DNA from: Promethearchaeota archaeon
GTDB taxonomy: Archaea; Asgardarchaeota; Lokiarchaeia; Sigyniarchaeales; SOKP01
Assembly: GCA_030603385.1 (NCBI GenBank)
Contig: JAUVXW010000006.1
Location: 85,220 to 149,219, forward strand
Direction of reading: 5' to 3'
Length of the DNA stretch: 64,000 nucleotides
Shown one piece after another: positions 1 through 8,937 of this stretch (the first letter of the stretch is position 1; every line of letters begins with the position of its first letter). Both the position numbers and the translations under genes were made by a program. The notes beneath the pieces were generated by a model, which was given only the letters and a program-made list of their open reading frames with translations, had not been told where the DNA came from and searched no databases.

Positions 1-566
1 ATCACTTTAGAAATAGGTAAGTCTTGTGAAGGGTTCCACCACCCCATTGCGCCAGCTAATCCTCCAGATTGTGCTATAAAACTTACACCTTCTTTTACAT
101 TTCGATGTTTTTGCATAAGGTATTGTCTTACTGGGATGATTGAAGTAGTAAAATTATTTATAAAATTAATAATACCAAGCATAGAGGGTCCCATGTATGA
201 AACAGCATACTTCTTACTAATTAAGTTCAATTTTTCTATCAAATCTGGATCAGTGGTATCTATTCTTAATTCAGATTCAATTGCAATATTTTTAATCCCA
301 AATTTTGCTAACTTTTCAAATATATGAGGTATATTTTTACCAAGAACGATAACAGCTAATTCTGGGATCTCTGGTAACTCTTCTATTGAGTGATACGACT
401 TAATACCTAATATTTCATCAGCATTAGGATTTAGAATGTACACTTTTCCTCTGTAAAATATCTCTAAGAGGTTTTTTAGGATGGTATAACTAAAAGTATA
501 GGCTTTTCTTGAAGCACCAACTATTAAAATACTGTTAGGATTAAAGAAGGGCTCGAGATTTTTCAA
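1..566 (-). CDS. ADP-forming acyl-CoA synthetase-like CoA-binding protein (3' end outside window)
   Basis: Reading the minus strand from a TTG at 566 gives an uninterrupted frame that runs off the window. The start region reads as a Rossmann CoA-binding domain (ILIVGASRKA), followed by YILNPNADEILG, VIVLGKNIP, MGPSMLGIIN and FIAQSGGLAGA. These match the CoA-binding and first ligase segments of NDP-forming acyl-CoA synthetases (acetyl-CoA synthetase alpha subunit / acyltransferase family), which make ATP from acyl-CoA in anaerobic archaea. An in-frame TGA at 574-576 bars an upstream start, and no ATG is available, so TTG at 566 is the best choice. The catalytic histidine domain lies beyond the window, so catalytic competence and substrate cannot be judged. 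Confidence 0.75.
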   Translation of the reverse strand, partial: MKNLEPFFNPNSILIVGASRKAYTFSYTILKNLLEIFYRGKVYILNPNADEILGIKSYHSIEELPEIPELAVIVLGKNIPHIFEKLAKFGIKNIAIESELRIDTTDPDLIEKLNLISKKYAVSYMGPSMLGIINFINNFTTSIIPVRQYLMQKHRNVKEGVSFIAQSGGLAGAMGWWNPSQDLPISKV

Positions 567-767
567 GTTTAATATTCAAATGGTTTTAATATTTATTAAT
601 TTTAAGAATATACACAATTTATTATAGTTTATAATTCAACTAAGTCAATTTTAGCATTTAAAAAATATTAAAATAAATTAAAAGGCTATTAATAAATTAA
701 TTTCCTATTCAAAATATTGCTCTAGGGTTTTAGGATTAATAATTTTAATGCAAGTAAAAAAAAGGTT

Positions 768-1400
768 TTAAGTAGTTGCAAATTCCATTTCATAAAAAGG
801 TATTTCTCTTCTTTTCTTAGCATCATATAAAGGTAAGCCTGATCGTTTCAAAAGTTCAGGAGTTTTATAGTTTAGAATAACAGTTTGACAGGGACTCGAT
901 ATTTTCATAGAAGCAACGCGGAGGCGATCTCTTACTAATGGAAGATTTCTTATATGAGTTCCGACATCAACAATAACTTGTCCTGCTCTAACTCGGGCAG
1001 CCACGCCCATTGATCGACCAAAGGAATTTCTCATGCCTGATTGCACTCTATCTGCACCTGCAAAAGCTAACATACGATTCTCTCGAATTTTTTGAAAAGG
1101 CTTGGGTCTTATTCGTAATCGATAGTTTTGTCTTCCTAATTTACGTTGAAGAACCCCGTTTATCGTAATCCTAATTGCTTCAAGTGAATTAGAGGAGATT
1201 TGAATCTGTCTGTTAACCTTAAGACCCACTACTAAATCAAAAGATTCCCACGGCATTTCTTTATTCCCACCCCAGAAGCGTACAATCTTAGACTGAGCGC
1301 CTCCACGAGCATATTCCCTACGATGATTTGCAGATCTCTTATGCTGGTATGGTCTCCTCGACCATTTACTATAACAATGCCAAGGGCGTCTTGAAGCCAT
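768..1400 (-). CDS. rpl10e: 50S ribosomal protein L10e (uL16 family)
   Basis: The 210-residue basic protein begins MASRRPWHCYSKWSRRPYQ and continues with the archaeal/eukaryotic uL16 (L10e) pattern, including NRMLAFAGADRVQSGMRNSFG and GTHIRNLPLVRDRLR. It is a large-subunit ribosomal protein near the peptidyl transferase centre and tRNA-binding region. A GTG at 1409 would also be in frame, but AGGTGA lies five bases before the ATG at 1400 and would overlap the GTG start, so 1400 is preferred. It is a lone ribosomal gene here, with no other ribosomal protein beside it, as is often seen for L10e. Length fits the archaeal/eukaryotic-type family. Confidence 0.95.
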   Translation of the reverse strand: MASRRPWHCYSKWSRRPYQHKRSANHRREYARGGAQSKIVRFWGGNKEMPWESFDLVVGLKVNRQIQISSNSLEAIRITINGVLQRKLGRQNYRLRIRPKPFQKIRENRMLAFAGADRVQSGMRNSFGRSMGVAARVRAGQVIVDVGTHIRNLPLVRDRLRVASMKISSPCQTVILNYKTPELLKRSGLPLYDAKKRREIPFYEMEFATT

Positions 1401-1673
1401 CCCAATCACCTTTTTGAAGAGTTTCCTTTATCTTTATCAGAAATTGGTTAATCTGATTAAAATTAGTTTTTTTAGTTATTTATTAATAATAATTTAAATC
1501 TAATAAGTTTTTTGAAAGTTACAGTAGAAGTTAATGAATTTATAAAATCAGAAGAGAAAATTTAGATATACTTATAATTGATTAACAAATTATATAAAAA
1601 TCTTGTTAGATACTAAGAATTTGTGAGTTAAAATTTGATTTTCAGATATTTCTAATTGTTTCTTAAAAGTATC

Positions 1674-2816
1674 ATGATTGATATAAACACCGCATTAACA
1701 CTAAAAACAGAATTACTTTGTAAAGGTTTATATCTGGATGAGGGATTAATCGAACATTATAAAGCTCAAGGAATAAATATCGATTATGGTAGAAAAGGAG
1801 GAGCTGGTCCCTCTGGAGGGAGATATTTTTTACTAGAAGATGGAATTACTTTAACAAATGTTGTTCTATGGGATGATCCTAAAAGAACAGATTTGTTCTT
1901 AAAAGAGAATAAAGAAGGCTACTTCCAGGTCTATAATGAAAAAAGAAATGAATTATTTTCTCGATTGAAACTAATCCGAAATCCTCGTTTCTATAGTCCT
2001 GAATTTAAAACTTCAGATGGAATACCAATGAAAAAAATTGCTTTAGTTCATGGAATCGATTGTCTCGCAAGCACCATCTATCAAAAGTGTGTATATTGGG
2101 GATGTGGTGAGGCATGCTCATTCTGTGGCATTGAAGTAAGTTTACAAAATGATTCAACTATAATAGAAAAAAATGCCAAACAGATGTCAGAAGTCATAGA
2201 TGCCGCTAAAAAGGAAGGGAGGTGCAATCATATGACTTTAACGAGTGGGACAGATGAAACAATTGATAAGGGTGCAAATAGATATATTGAATTACTAAAA
2301 GGAGTTAAAAAAAATCATCCTGATCTCCCATTACATATACAAATTGAAGCATTAGAAGATCTGGAGTACATTAACAAATTAAAAGAAGCTGGAGCAGATA
2401 CAATTGGCATCCATATTGAAGTTCTTGAAGAGAAGTTAAGAAGAGACATAACTCCTGGAAAATTTCACCTATCTTATCAACTTTTTGAAGAAAATTGGAA
2501 ACATGCAATTAATGTGTTTGGGGATAATCAAGTTAGCAGCTATGTTTTAACCGGCTTTGGAGAAGAAAAAACTAATTTTCTTGAAGATGTAGAAAAACTT
2601 ATTTCAGTTGGAGTAATTCCGTATATAACTCCTGTAAGATCTATTCCTGGAAAACGTAAACTTCCCTTAACTGACTGCAATGAGTTGTTGGATATATATC
2701 AAAGAAGTGCTGACTTGATGAGGGAGTATGGGGTTAATCCATTAAAAAGTAAGGCTGGATGCGTTAGGTGCAGTGGATGTTCAGCAATTAATGAAGCGTA
2801 TAAAGCTGTAGTTTGA
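1674..2816 (+). CDS. radical SAM protein, MSMEG_0568-like
   Basis: The protein carries a radical SAM [4Fe-4S] motif CGEACSFC (C144, C148, C151 from the ATG at 1674), an SGTDE motif after it, and a TIM-barrel-like remainder ending in a second cysteine pair (CVRCSGC) that could hold an auxiliary cluster or metal. The overall pattern resembles the MSMEG_0568 family of radical SAM proteins, which in bacteria sits in nitrilase (Nit1) clusters; that family assignment is from memory and moderate. The frame could open at a TTG at 1656, but the ATG at 1674 is preferred. It stands alone between the divergent L10e gene and an SDR gene 92 bases downstream. The substrate is unknown. Confidence 0.7.
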   Translation: MIDINTALTLKTELLCKGLYLDEGLIEHYKAQGINIDYGRKGGAGPSGGRYFLLEDGITLTNVVLWDDPKRTDLFLKENKEGYFQVYNEKRNELFSRLKLIRNPRFYSPEFKTSDGIPMKKIALVHGIDCLASTIYQKCVYWGCGEACSFCGIEVSLQNDSTIIEKNAKQMSEVIDAAKKEGRCNHMTLTSGTDETIDKGANRYIELLKGVKKNHPDLPLHIQIEALEDLEYINKLKEAGADTIGIHIEVLEEKLRRDITPGKFHLSYQLFEENWKHAINVFGDNQVSSYVLTGFGEEKTNFLEDVEKLISVGVIPYITPVRSIPGKRKLPLTDCNELLDIYQRSADLMREYGVNPLKSKAGCVRCSGCSAINEAYKAVV

Positions 2817-2908
2817 ATTAATTCCTTTTAAAAAATTCACTTAAAATTTAAAATCTTTTTTACGTTTTTAATAAATAAATAAATTAAATTGTAACTAGTA
2901 ATCTTACG

Positions 2909-3790
2909 ATGTTGTTAAAAGGAAAGAATATTGTTATTACCGGCGCAGGTAGAGGCATTGGGAGAGCCGTAGCAATAGCATGTGCTAAAGAGGGAGCAAA
3001 TGTTGGATTAACTTCAAGAACGATTGAACAGTTAAATGCCGTGAAAGAGGAAATCGAAGGTTTAGGGACTGATGTAAATTGTATAATAAAGTCCGCAGAT
3101 ATTACAAGATTAACTGAAGTTTTAGAAACTTTTATGACATTTCATGGTGAACTTGGTCAATTAAATGGTGTAATTGCTAATGCTGGAGCATCGTGGCGGG
3201 CAAGTGTTCATGAAGTACCTCCAGAGAAATTTGAAATGGTTATTAATACTAATATTTTAGGTGTTTTTTACACTTTTAGAGCCGCATATCCCTATTTAAA
3301 AAGAGACGATAAGAATGATAAAGCAAGGTTCATAATAACCGGAAGTGCCGTTTATCCCTCTGTGATGGGGGGATTTTCCTCATATACAGCGTCGAAATAT
3401 GGGGTCGTAGGATTGCAAAGGGAGTTAGCAACGGAGTATAAAAAAGAAAATATACTTGTAAATATGATACTTCCTATGCAGGTAGATACAAAACTGTTGA
3501 GAGGGAGACGAGCTGGTGATGGGAATAAACCATCAGGTGTACTGAATCCTGAAGATTTGAATGACTATTACTTGTTTGTTCTATCTTATGAGGCAAATAG
3601 AGTAAATGATGAGTTAATCTATCCCAGCAATTTCGAAGCCATGAAAATGATAATAAAGGAAGCACCTGAAGAAAAAAAAGAAGATTGGGATACATTTAAG
3701 GTATTTTTAGAAGAGAAATCTCCAAACTTGTATAACAACGTTAAGAAATATGGAAAGTTAGGTGAATTTATTTTAAATCGTTCAAAATAA
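2909..3790 (+). CDS. short-chain dehydrogenase/reductase (SDR)
   Basis: This is a classical NAD(P)-dependent SDR of 293 residues. The glycine-rich cofactor motif TGAGRGIG (11-18), the NAG motif (91-93), the catalytic Ser146 and the YTASK motif (Tyr159, Lys163) are all present. The 40 or so residues beyond the usual 250-residue core form a charged C-terminal tail. The substrate cannot be told from sequence. It follows the radical SAM gene on the same strand and may be cotranscribed with it; the downstream LutB-like gene is convergent. Confidence 0.88.
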   Translation: MLLKGKNIVITGAGRGIGRAVAIACAKEGANVGLTSRTIEQLNAVKEEIEGLGTDVNCIIKSADITRLTEVLETFMTFHGELGQLNGVIANAGASWRASVHEVPPEKFEMVINTNILGVFYTFRAAYPYLKRDDKNDKARFIITGSAVYPSVMGGFSSYTASKYGVVGLQRELATEYKKENILVNMILPMQVDTKLLRGRRAGDGNKPSGVLNPEDLNDYYLFVLSYEANRVNDELIYPSNFEAMKMIIKEAPEEKKEDWDTFKVFLEEKSPNLYNNVKKYGKLGEFILNRSK

Positions 3791-3819
3791 TTTTCTTAGA
3801 AATAATAAAATAAAAATGA

Positions 3820-5124
3820 TTACGTAAAGGGATTTTTATCCTTAAGTATTTTCTGTTGATACTCCATTAAAGGGGGTGGGCATAACCCTATTTTAGTTGC
3901 TTCTTTCTTAATAGATTTCATAATTTCACCTAAATTTACAGATACAGGACACCAATGGCGGCAATTCTCACAACCAGTACACAAGAACAGACCATCTTTT
4001 ACCGCAGCTTCAATCCCATTGTGAATGTAATCTCGGATAATGCCCTCAGCCCCTAATCCATATTTTGAAGCAAATATATTGCCAAATGCCCGTGAAGCAG
4101 TACATGCATAATTACAAGTTCTACAACCTACACATTTCAGAAAATCTTTATAGATTTTATCTTTCTTCAATGCATTTGTACGCCAATCATCCACAAGAAT
4201 TACAACAACCTCTTTAGCACCATACATCCCAAGGACTCTTTCACCTTGAACATCAGAAGTATTTGAGGGTCCCGCAATAAGGCTAATATAACTAAATGAC
4301 ACATTATTTATTCTTGTTTGTAGCTTTGCTACAAGTACAGCATCTAAAATAGTGGGTACGATTTTAGTAATTCCACATACGACAATGTGCTTTTCAGTTG
4401 CTCGCGTTAACAGACTTATATTTCCCTCATTCTCACCAAGTATAATTGTACCATCTTCAGCAGAAATCACATTAGCAGAAGTTAATGATACTTTTACATC
4501 ATTAAGTAGTTCTTTACGATAAGTTTCTCGATAATATTTGACAATTGCGCTAGCTTTTGGTTCTAGTTCTACTCCATGAACCTCTTTTATTTTTGCAACG
4601 ATTTCTTCCCTAGTAAAATGAGCACCGGGGCCTATTCCAAAACTAGGTAATTTATAATCAAATAATTGAACAAGAACATCCCCTAGATCCGTTTCTTTAA
4701 TCTCAATGTTATTATTTTTTAAAACGTCGATAATTCCAATATCTTTTGCTTCATTTGACTTAGATTTATAGATTACCTTAGCCTCTCCAATTTCCTTCAT
4801 AAAAATATCTTGGGCTTCTTCATTAGTTTTTGCCAAATATACTGTCATATTATTTGCTTCGCGCATTACTTTTATACATTTTTCCACGTAATAATCCATG
4901 TTCTGAACGAATTCCTCTTTCATTGCAATAAGTTGATCTCTATACTTTTCAACAAATTCGCGACTACTATCTTCATAAAGGTATCTTAGATCATGTTGTC
5001 GGAATTTTATATTAGATGCAAATTTCCAAAACATTCCGAATTTATTTTCTAGCGTTCCCTCTTTTTGTACAGTATCGATCTTACTCTTAATTTTTTCATA
5101 AAATTCTTTTCCTTTATCACTCAC
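3820..5124 (-). CDS. LUD-domain iron-sulfur protein (LutB-like)
   Basis: The protein has an N-terminal helical region, a central LUD (lactate utilization, DUF162) domain, and a C-terminal ferredoxin-like part with CVGCRTCNYAC and CTGCENCRHWCP, each suited to a [4Fe-4S] cluster. This is the arrangement of LutB/YkgF, the Fe-S subunit of L-lactate oxidation complexes. It starts at a GTG overlapping the stop of the upstream cysteine-rich gene by eight bases (GTGAGTGA), indicating translational coupling. No LutC-like third subunit is seen. The true electron donor could be lactate or another hydroxy acid; the sequence alone does not decide. Confidence 0.82.
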   Translation of the reverse strand: MSDKGKEFYEKIKSKIDTVQKEGTLENKFGMFWKFASNIKFRQHDLRYLYEDSSREFVEKYRDQLIAMKEEFVQNMDYYVEKCIKVMREANNMTVYLAKTNEEAQDIFMKEIGEAKVIYKSKSNEAKDIGIIDVLKNNNIEIKETDLGDVLVQLFDYKLPSFGIGPGAHFTREEIVAKIKEVHGVELEPKASAIVKYYRETYRKELLNDVKVSLTSANVISAEDGTIILGENEGNISLLTRATEKHIVVCGITKIVPTILDAVLVAKLQTRINNVSFSYISLIAGPSNTSDVQGERVLGMYGAKEVVVILVDDWRTNALKKDKIYKDFLKCVGCRTCNYACTASRAFGNIFASKYGLGAEGIIRDYIHNGIEAAVKDGLFLCTGCENCRHWCPVSVNLGEIMKSIKKEATKIGLCPPPLMEYQQKILKDKNPFT

Positions 5125-5857
5125 TTATCGGTTCAACTCCCTCCATTAATTTAGCAATAAAATCCTCAAATTTGATAACGGGTTTCCTAATATTATTATC
5201 CTCTCTAATTCTATTCAATGCTGTATAACAAAAAGGACAAGCTGTTAATAGAGCTTTACCCTTTTTCATATTTTCAAAAATTGTCTTTGCATTATAATCG
5301 CTATTTTCCTTGAATATTGAATAAACGCCTCCTCCCGCACCACAACATATACTTTTGGTTTTATTATAATCTGATTCTATTAATTCAATGTTTTCAATTG
5401 AATTTAAGATTATTCTTGGCTCTTCAATTATTGGAACAGATGAATTTCTTAGGTGACATGCGTCATGATAATTTACTTTTAGACTCTTTCCCGAGTATTT
5501 TAAATTTAATTTATGTAAATTTTGAGGTTCCGCTAAAAATTGGAGGAAATGCTGTATTTTGACCGTAAATTCAGAACCTAAAAACTCTTTATAATAACGA
5601 GTAAAATAGGAATAACATCCTGCACAAATTGTTACAAGCTCAGTGATATTATTTGTTTTAAACCAATTGTTCACGAATTCAACATGTTTTTTCATAATTT
5701 CATCTGAAGTCATGTTATATGCTAAAGAACCACAACAAGGAGGATTTTCTATTACTTGATACTCACGATCTAAGAACTGGATTATTTTGATTGCATTTTT
5801 ACAAGTAGAATCATAGAACCGAGTGCTTAAACATCCAAGATAGATAAGTTTACTCAT
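5117..5857 (-). CDS. cysteine-rich (CCG) domain Fe-S oxidoreductase subunit (LutA/HdrB-like)
   Basis: Two CCG-type cysteine-rich halves are visible: PPCCGSLAY with CAGCYSYF in the first, and SICCGAGGG with ACPFCYTAL in the second. This duplicated domain occurs in LutA, GlpC, HdrB and succinate reductase subunits, where it binds unusual Fe-S clusters and handles thiols or quinones. At 246 residues it matches LutA. It is the first gene of a two-gene operon whose second gene, the LUD/ferredoxin protein, overlaps its stop. Together they probably form an electron-transfer complex oxidising lactate or a similar hydroxy acid. Divergent to the winged-helix ferredoxin gene at 5994. Confidence 0.83.
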   Translation of the reverse strand: MSKLIYLGCLSTRFYDSTCKNAIKIIQFLDREYQVIENPPCCGSLAYNMTSDEIMKKHVEFVNNWFKTNNITELVTICAGCYSYFTRYYKEFLGSEFTVKIQHFLQFLAEPQNLHKLNLKYSGKSLKVNYHDACHLRNSSVPIIEEPRIILNSIENIELIESDYNKTKSICCGAGGGVYSIFKENSDYNAKTIFENMKKGKALLTACPFCYTALNRIREDNNIRKPVIKFEDFIAKLMEGVEPISE

Positions 5858-5993
5858 GATTAATTATGATTTTTAATATTTATTAATCTTAAATTAGATT
5901 GAATAAAATTAAAACCAAATTCTTTTATGAGTCAATAATGATTTTTATAAAGAATCTAGCATTTATCAGAAACAAAAGTTACATTAGCTAAAG

Positions 5994-7121
5994 ATGGTTA
6001 TAGTGTCAAAAACTAAATATTATAAAGATCTCATTGAACGTTTTAATAATTGGATCTTTCGTTTACCCGATTCCAAACAACTTATGCCTCTTCTTAAAAT
6101 AGCGTTTACACCCGAAGAAGCTCAGTTCCTTGCGAAGATTCCTTTTATAGGACATACTGCAGAGCAACTTTCCGAGAAGATAGCTATGCCTGTAAAAGAA
6201 CTTACAGAAAAATTAGAGAGTTTTGCTAGAAAAGGTATTGTCTTTCGCTATGATGATGGATCTACTATTCGTTATTCACTTTGTGATTCAAATTTTATAT
6301 TTTATAGATCTATTGGCTGGAAAGGGGAAGATAATAAATTTAATCGAAAGATCTCACCCTACCTAAATCAATATTATATTGATGCTTTTGCTATAGAGTT
6401 TTTAGACCACCCCACTCAGGGACTCCGAGCAATTCCAATAAATGAAACTATTAAAGATACACGTCAAGTTGTACCATATGAGGATATCATAAAAGTTGTT
6501 GATAATTTCAAATACTATTCTGTATCAAAATGTCCATGCAGTCATAGACATAATCTTGATTCTGATTTTGAAGTATGTGAACATGAATTAGAACGGTGCT
6601 TACATTTTGATACCCTTGGTAAATATTGCGTAGAAAATGGATTAGGCAGAGAAATTACAAAAGAAGAAACTCTAGAAATACTGAAACGAGCTGCTGATGC
6701 TGGGTTGGTCCATGGGATTTCAAATACACAGGGTCGAATGGATACTATTTGTAACTGTTGTTCCTGTTGCTGTTTGTACTTAGAATCAGTAGTAAAGATG
6801 CCTGGAATAGTTCCCCGGGGACACCAGCCTTCAAATTATATACGAGAAGCTGATGATGAAAAGTGTACAGGATGTGGTGTTTGTGTTAGATCGTGTCCGA
6901 TGAAAGCACTTGAACTTGAAGATAAGAAAGTTATTTTCAATCCAGATAGATGCATAGGCTGTGGTGTATGTGCACATAAATGTAAACAAAATGCCAGTTA
7001 TATGGTACATCGCGATGGAGAACAAGATTTTCCGAAAGATCCTAGAGAACAGGCAATAAGATTTCTCACTGAAAGAGAACTTGATCCCAACGAAGTTTTT
7101 AGAAAGAATTTTTTGGGGTAA
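5994..7121 (+). CDS. winged-helix / double [4Fe-4S] ferredoxin protein
   Basis: The first 90 or so residues look like a winged helix (helix-turn-helix around AEQLSEKIAMPVKELTEKL, then a wing FRYDDGSTIRYSL). A middle region has an unusual cysteine set, CPCSHRH, CEHELERCLHF and CNCCSCCCLYL, and the C-terminus carries two classic [4Fe-4S] motifs, CTGCGVCVRSCP and CIGCGVCAHKC. Such proteins recur in Asgard archaea and anaerobic bacteria as 4Fe-4S dicluster proteins of unknown role. The combination suggests redox sensing or an electron carrier with a partner-binding head; this is inference. It lies divergent to the LutAB-like operon, 136 bases away. Confidence 0.75.
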   Translation: MVIVSKTKYYKDLIERFNNWIFRLPDSKQLMPLLKIAFTPEEAQFLAKIPFIGHTAEQLSEKIAMPVKELTEKLESFARKGIVFRYDDGSTIRYSLCDSNFIFYRSIGWKGEDNKFNRKISPYLNQYYIDAFAIEFLDHPTQGLRAIPINETIKDTRQVVPYEDIIKVVDNFKYYSVSKCPCSHRHNLDSDFEVCEHELERCLHFDTLGKYCVENGLGREITKEETLEILKRAADAGLVHGISNTQGRMDTICNCCSCCCLYLESVVKMPGIVPRGHQPSNYIREADDEKCTGCGVCVRSCPMKALELEDKKVIFNPDRCIGCGVCAHKCKQNASYMVHRDGEQDFPKDPREQAIRFLTERELDPNEVFRKNFLG

Positions 7122-7267
7122 ATTAACTTCCTTTTTATTTCAATGTATTTTATCAATTAGATAATCTTTAAAAAAAATTAATATAATTACAAAATCTTAT
7201 CTATTTGAGATTAATCATTTTTATGTAATTTTATTAAGAATCAAAATACTTCAATAAAACGATTTTT

Positions 7268-8923
7268 ATGGCAGAATTTGATAAAATTAAAGAAGATATG
7301 GAAGATTGGCAGAATTCTTATCCAACCAAAAAAGAGCGAAGAAAAAGTTTTAAAAATCTTTCTGATATAGAAATTAAACGTCTCTATACTCCAAATGATG
7401 TTAAAGAGCTTAATTATGAACTAGACTTAGGATTTCCCGGACAATATCCTTTTACTCGAGGAGCGTATCCTAATATGTATAGAGGCCGATTATGGACTAT
7501 GAGACAATTTGCCGGTTTTGGAACTGCTGAACAGACTAACAACCGCTATAAATTCTTAATCGAACATGGTCAAACTGGATTAAGCGTTGCTTTTAGTTTG
7601 CACACAATTTATGGTATTGAAGCAACCGATCAAAAGGCTTTGGGAGAAATTGGAAAGGAAGGAGTGGCGATTGATACACTGAAAGATATGGAAACACTTT
7701 TTGATGGTATTGATCTATCGAAGATTAGTACATCCATGACTATTAATGCACCAGCGTCTATTTTATTAGCAATGTACATAGTGACTGCCGAAAAACAAGG
7801 CCATTCTCCTGAGCAATTGAGAGGGACTATTCAAAATGATATTTTAAAGGAATATATCGCGCAGAAGTCATGGATATATCCCCCAGAACCATCGATGCGT
7901 TTAATTGTGGACACGATAGAATACTGTACTAACCATGTTCCACAATGGTATACAATCAGTATAAGTGGATATCATATTCGAGAGGCGGGTTCAACTGCAG
8001 TTCAAGAGTTAGCCTTCACTTTGGCTGATGGTTTTGCTTATGTTGAAGCTGCAATCGAAAGAGGTTTGGATGTTGATGATTTTGCCCCTCGGTTGTCTTT
8101 TTTCTTTAATTCTCATAACAACTTCTTCGAAGAAGTATGTAAATATAGGGCTGCTAGAAGGATTTGGGCTAAACATATGAAAAATAAATACGGAGCAAAA
8201 AAGCCAGAATCCTTGAGACTACGATTCCATACTCAAACAGCGGGGGTTTCTTTAACTGCCCAAGAACCTGAAAATAATATGGTGAGAGTAACACTTCAGG
8301 GTTTAGCTGCTGTTTTAGGAGGGACTCAATCATTACACACGAATTCTTTTGATGAAGCTTTATGTCTTCCTACTGAAAATGCTGTAAAAATAGCATTAAG
8401 GACACAGCAAATCATCGCACACGAATCAGGAGTAACTGATACAGTTGATCCCTTAGCTGGATCTTATTATGTGGAATGGCTTACAAATAAGATGGAAGAA
8501 GAAGCTGAGAATTACTTTCAGCAGATTGATGAATTGGGAGGGGTTATTCCTGCAATAAAAGCCAACTTCTTTCAAAAGGAAATAGCAAATGCCTCCTATA
8601 AATACCAACAAGAAATTGAGAACAGAGAAAGAACAATAGTCGCTGTAAACCAATATCAACAAAAAGAACCATGTACGATCCCTTTATTGAAAATTGATGA
8701 GGAAGTTGCGAAAGAACAGGTGAATACATTAAATAAAATAAAACAGGAACGAGATAACGATAAGATTCAAGAAAATCTATTAAAATTGAAAGAAGCCGCT
8801 AAAGGAACAGAAAACTTAATGCCTTATATTATGGATGCTATCAGAGTTTATGCCTCTATTGGAGAAATTATTAATACATTAAAAGAAGTATTTGGAGTAT
8901 ATTTTGAAGACTCGATTTTTTAA
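7268..8923 (+). CDS. icmA: B12-dependent acyl-CoA mutase large subunit, isobutyryl-CoA mutase type
   Basis: This is the substrate-binding TIM-barrel subunit of an adenosylcobalamin-dependent acyl-CoA mutase, 551 residues, with no fused B12 domain. Family landmarks are TRGAYPNMYRGRLWTMRQ, TIQNDILKEY, SISGYHIREAGS (catalytic His236) and TQSLHTNSFDEAL. In methylmalonyl-CoA mutase the carboxylate of the substrate is held by Tyr89 and Arg207; here the matching residues are Phe81 and Gln199, the pair reported for isobutyryl-CoA mutase (Phe80/Gln198). The sequence therefore favours butyryl/isobutyryl-CoA interconversion. The segment AFSLHTIYGIEATD departs from the usual AFDLPT pattern, so the exact substrate may differ. 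First gene of an operon with the cobalamin subunit and MeaB. Confidence 0.88.
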   Translation: MAEFDKIKEDMEDWQNSYPTKKERRKSFKNLSDIEIKRLYTPNDVKELNYELDLGFPGQYPFTRGAYPNMYRGRLWTMRQFAGFGTAEQTNNRYKFLIEHGQTGLSVAFSLHTIYGIEATDQKALGEIGKEGVAIDTLKDMETLFDGIDLSKISTSMTINAPASILLAMYIVTAEKQGHSPEQLRGTIQNDILKEYIAQKSWIYPPEPSMRLIVDTIEYCTNHVPQWYTISISGYHIREAGSTAVQELAFTLADGFAYVEAAIERGLDVDDFAPRLSFFFNSHNNFFEEVCKYRAARRIWAKHMKNKYGAKKPESLRLRFHTQTAGVSLTAQEPENNMVRVTLQGLAAVLGGTQSLHTNSFDEALCLPTENAVKIALRTQQIIAHESGVTDTVDPLAGSYYVEWLTNKMEEEAENYFQQIDELGGVIPAIKANFFQKEIANASYKYQQEIENRERTIVAVNQYQQKEPCTIPLLKIDEEVAKEQVNTLNKIKQERDNDKIQENLLKLKEAAKGTENLMPYIMDAIRVYASIGEIINTLKEVFGVYFEDSIF

Positions 8924-8937
8924 ATTGGTGAAATTAA

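Noticed and set aside
136..327. 63-residue plus-strand frame
   Set aside because: Opposite the conserved acyl-CoA synthetase CoA-binding frame; no coding features.
7268..8923. Naming as methylmalonyl-CoA mutase
   Set aside because: The Phe/Gln pair at the substrate carboxylate site argues for the isobutyryl-CoA mutase group.
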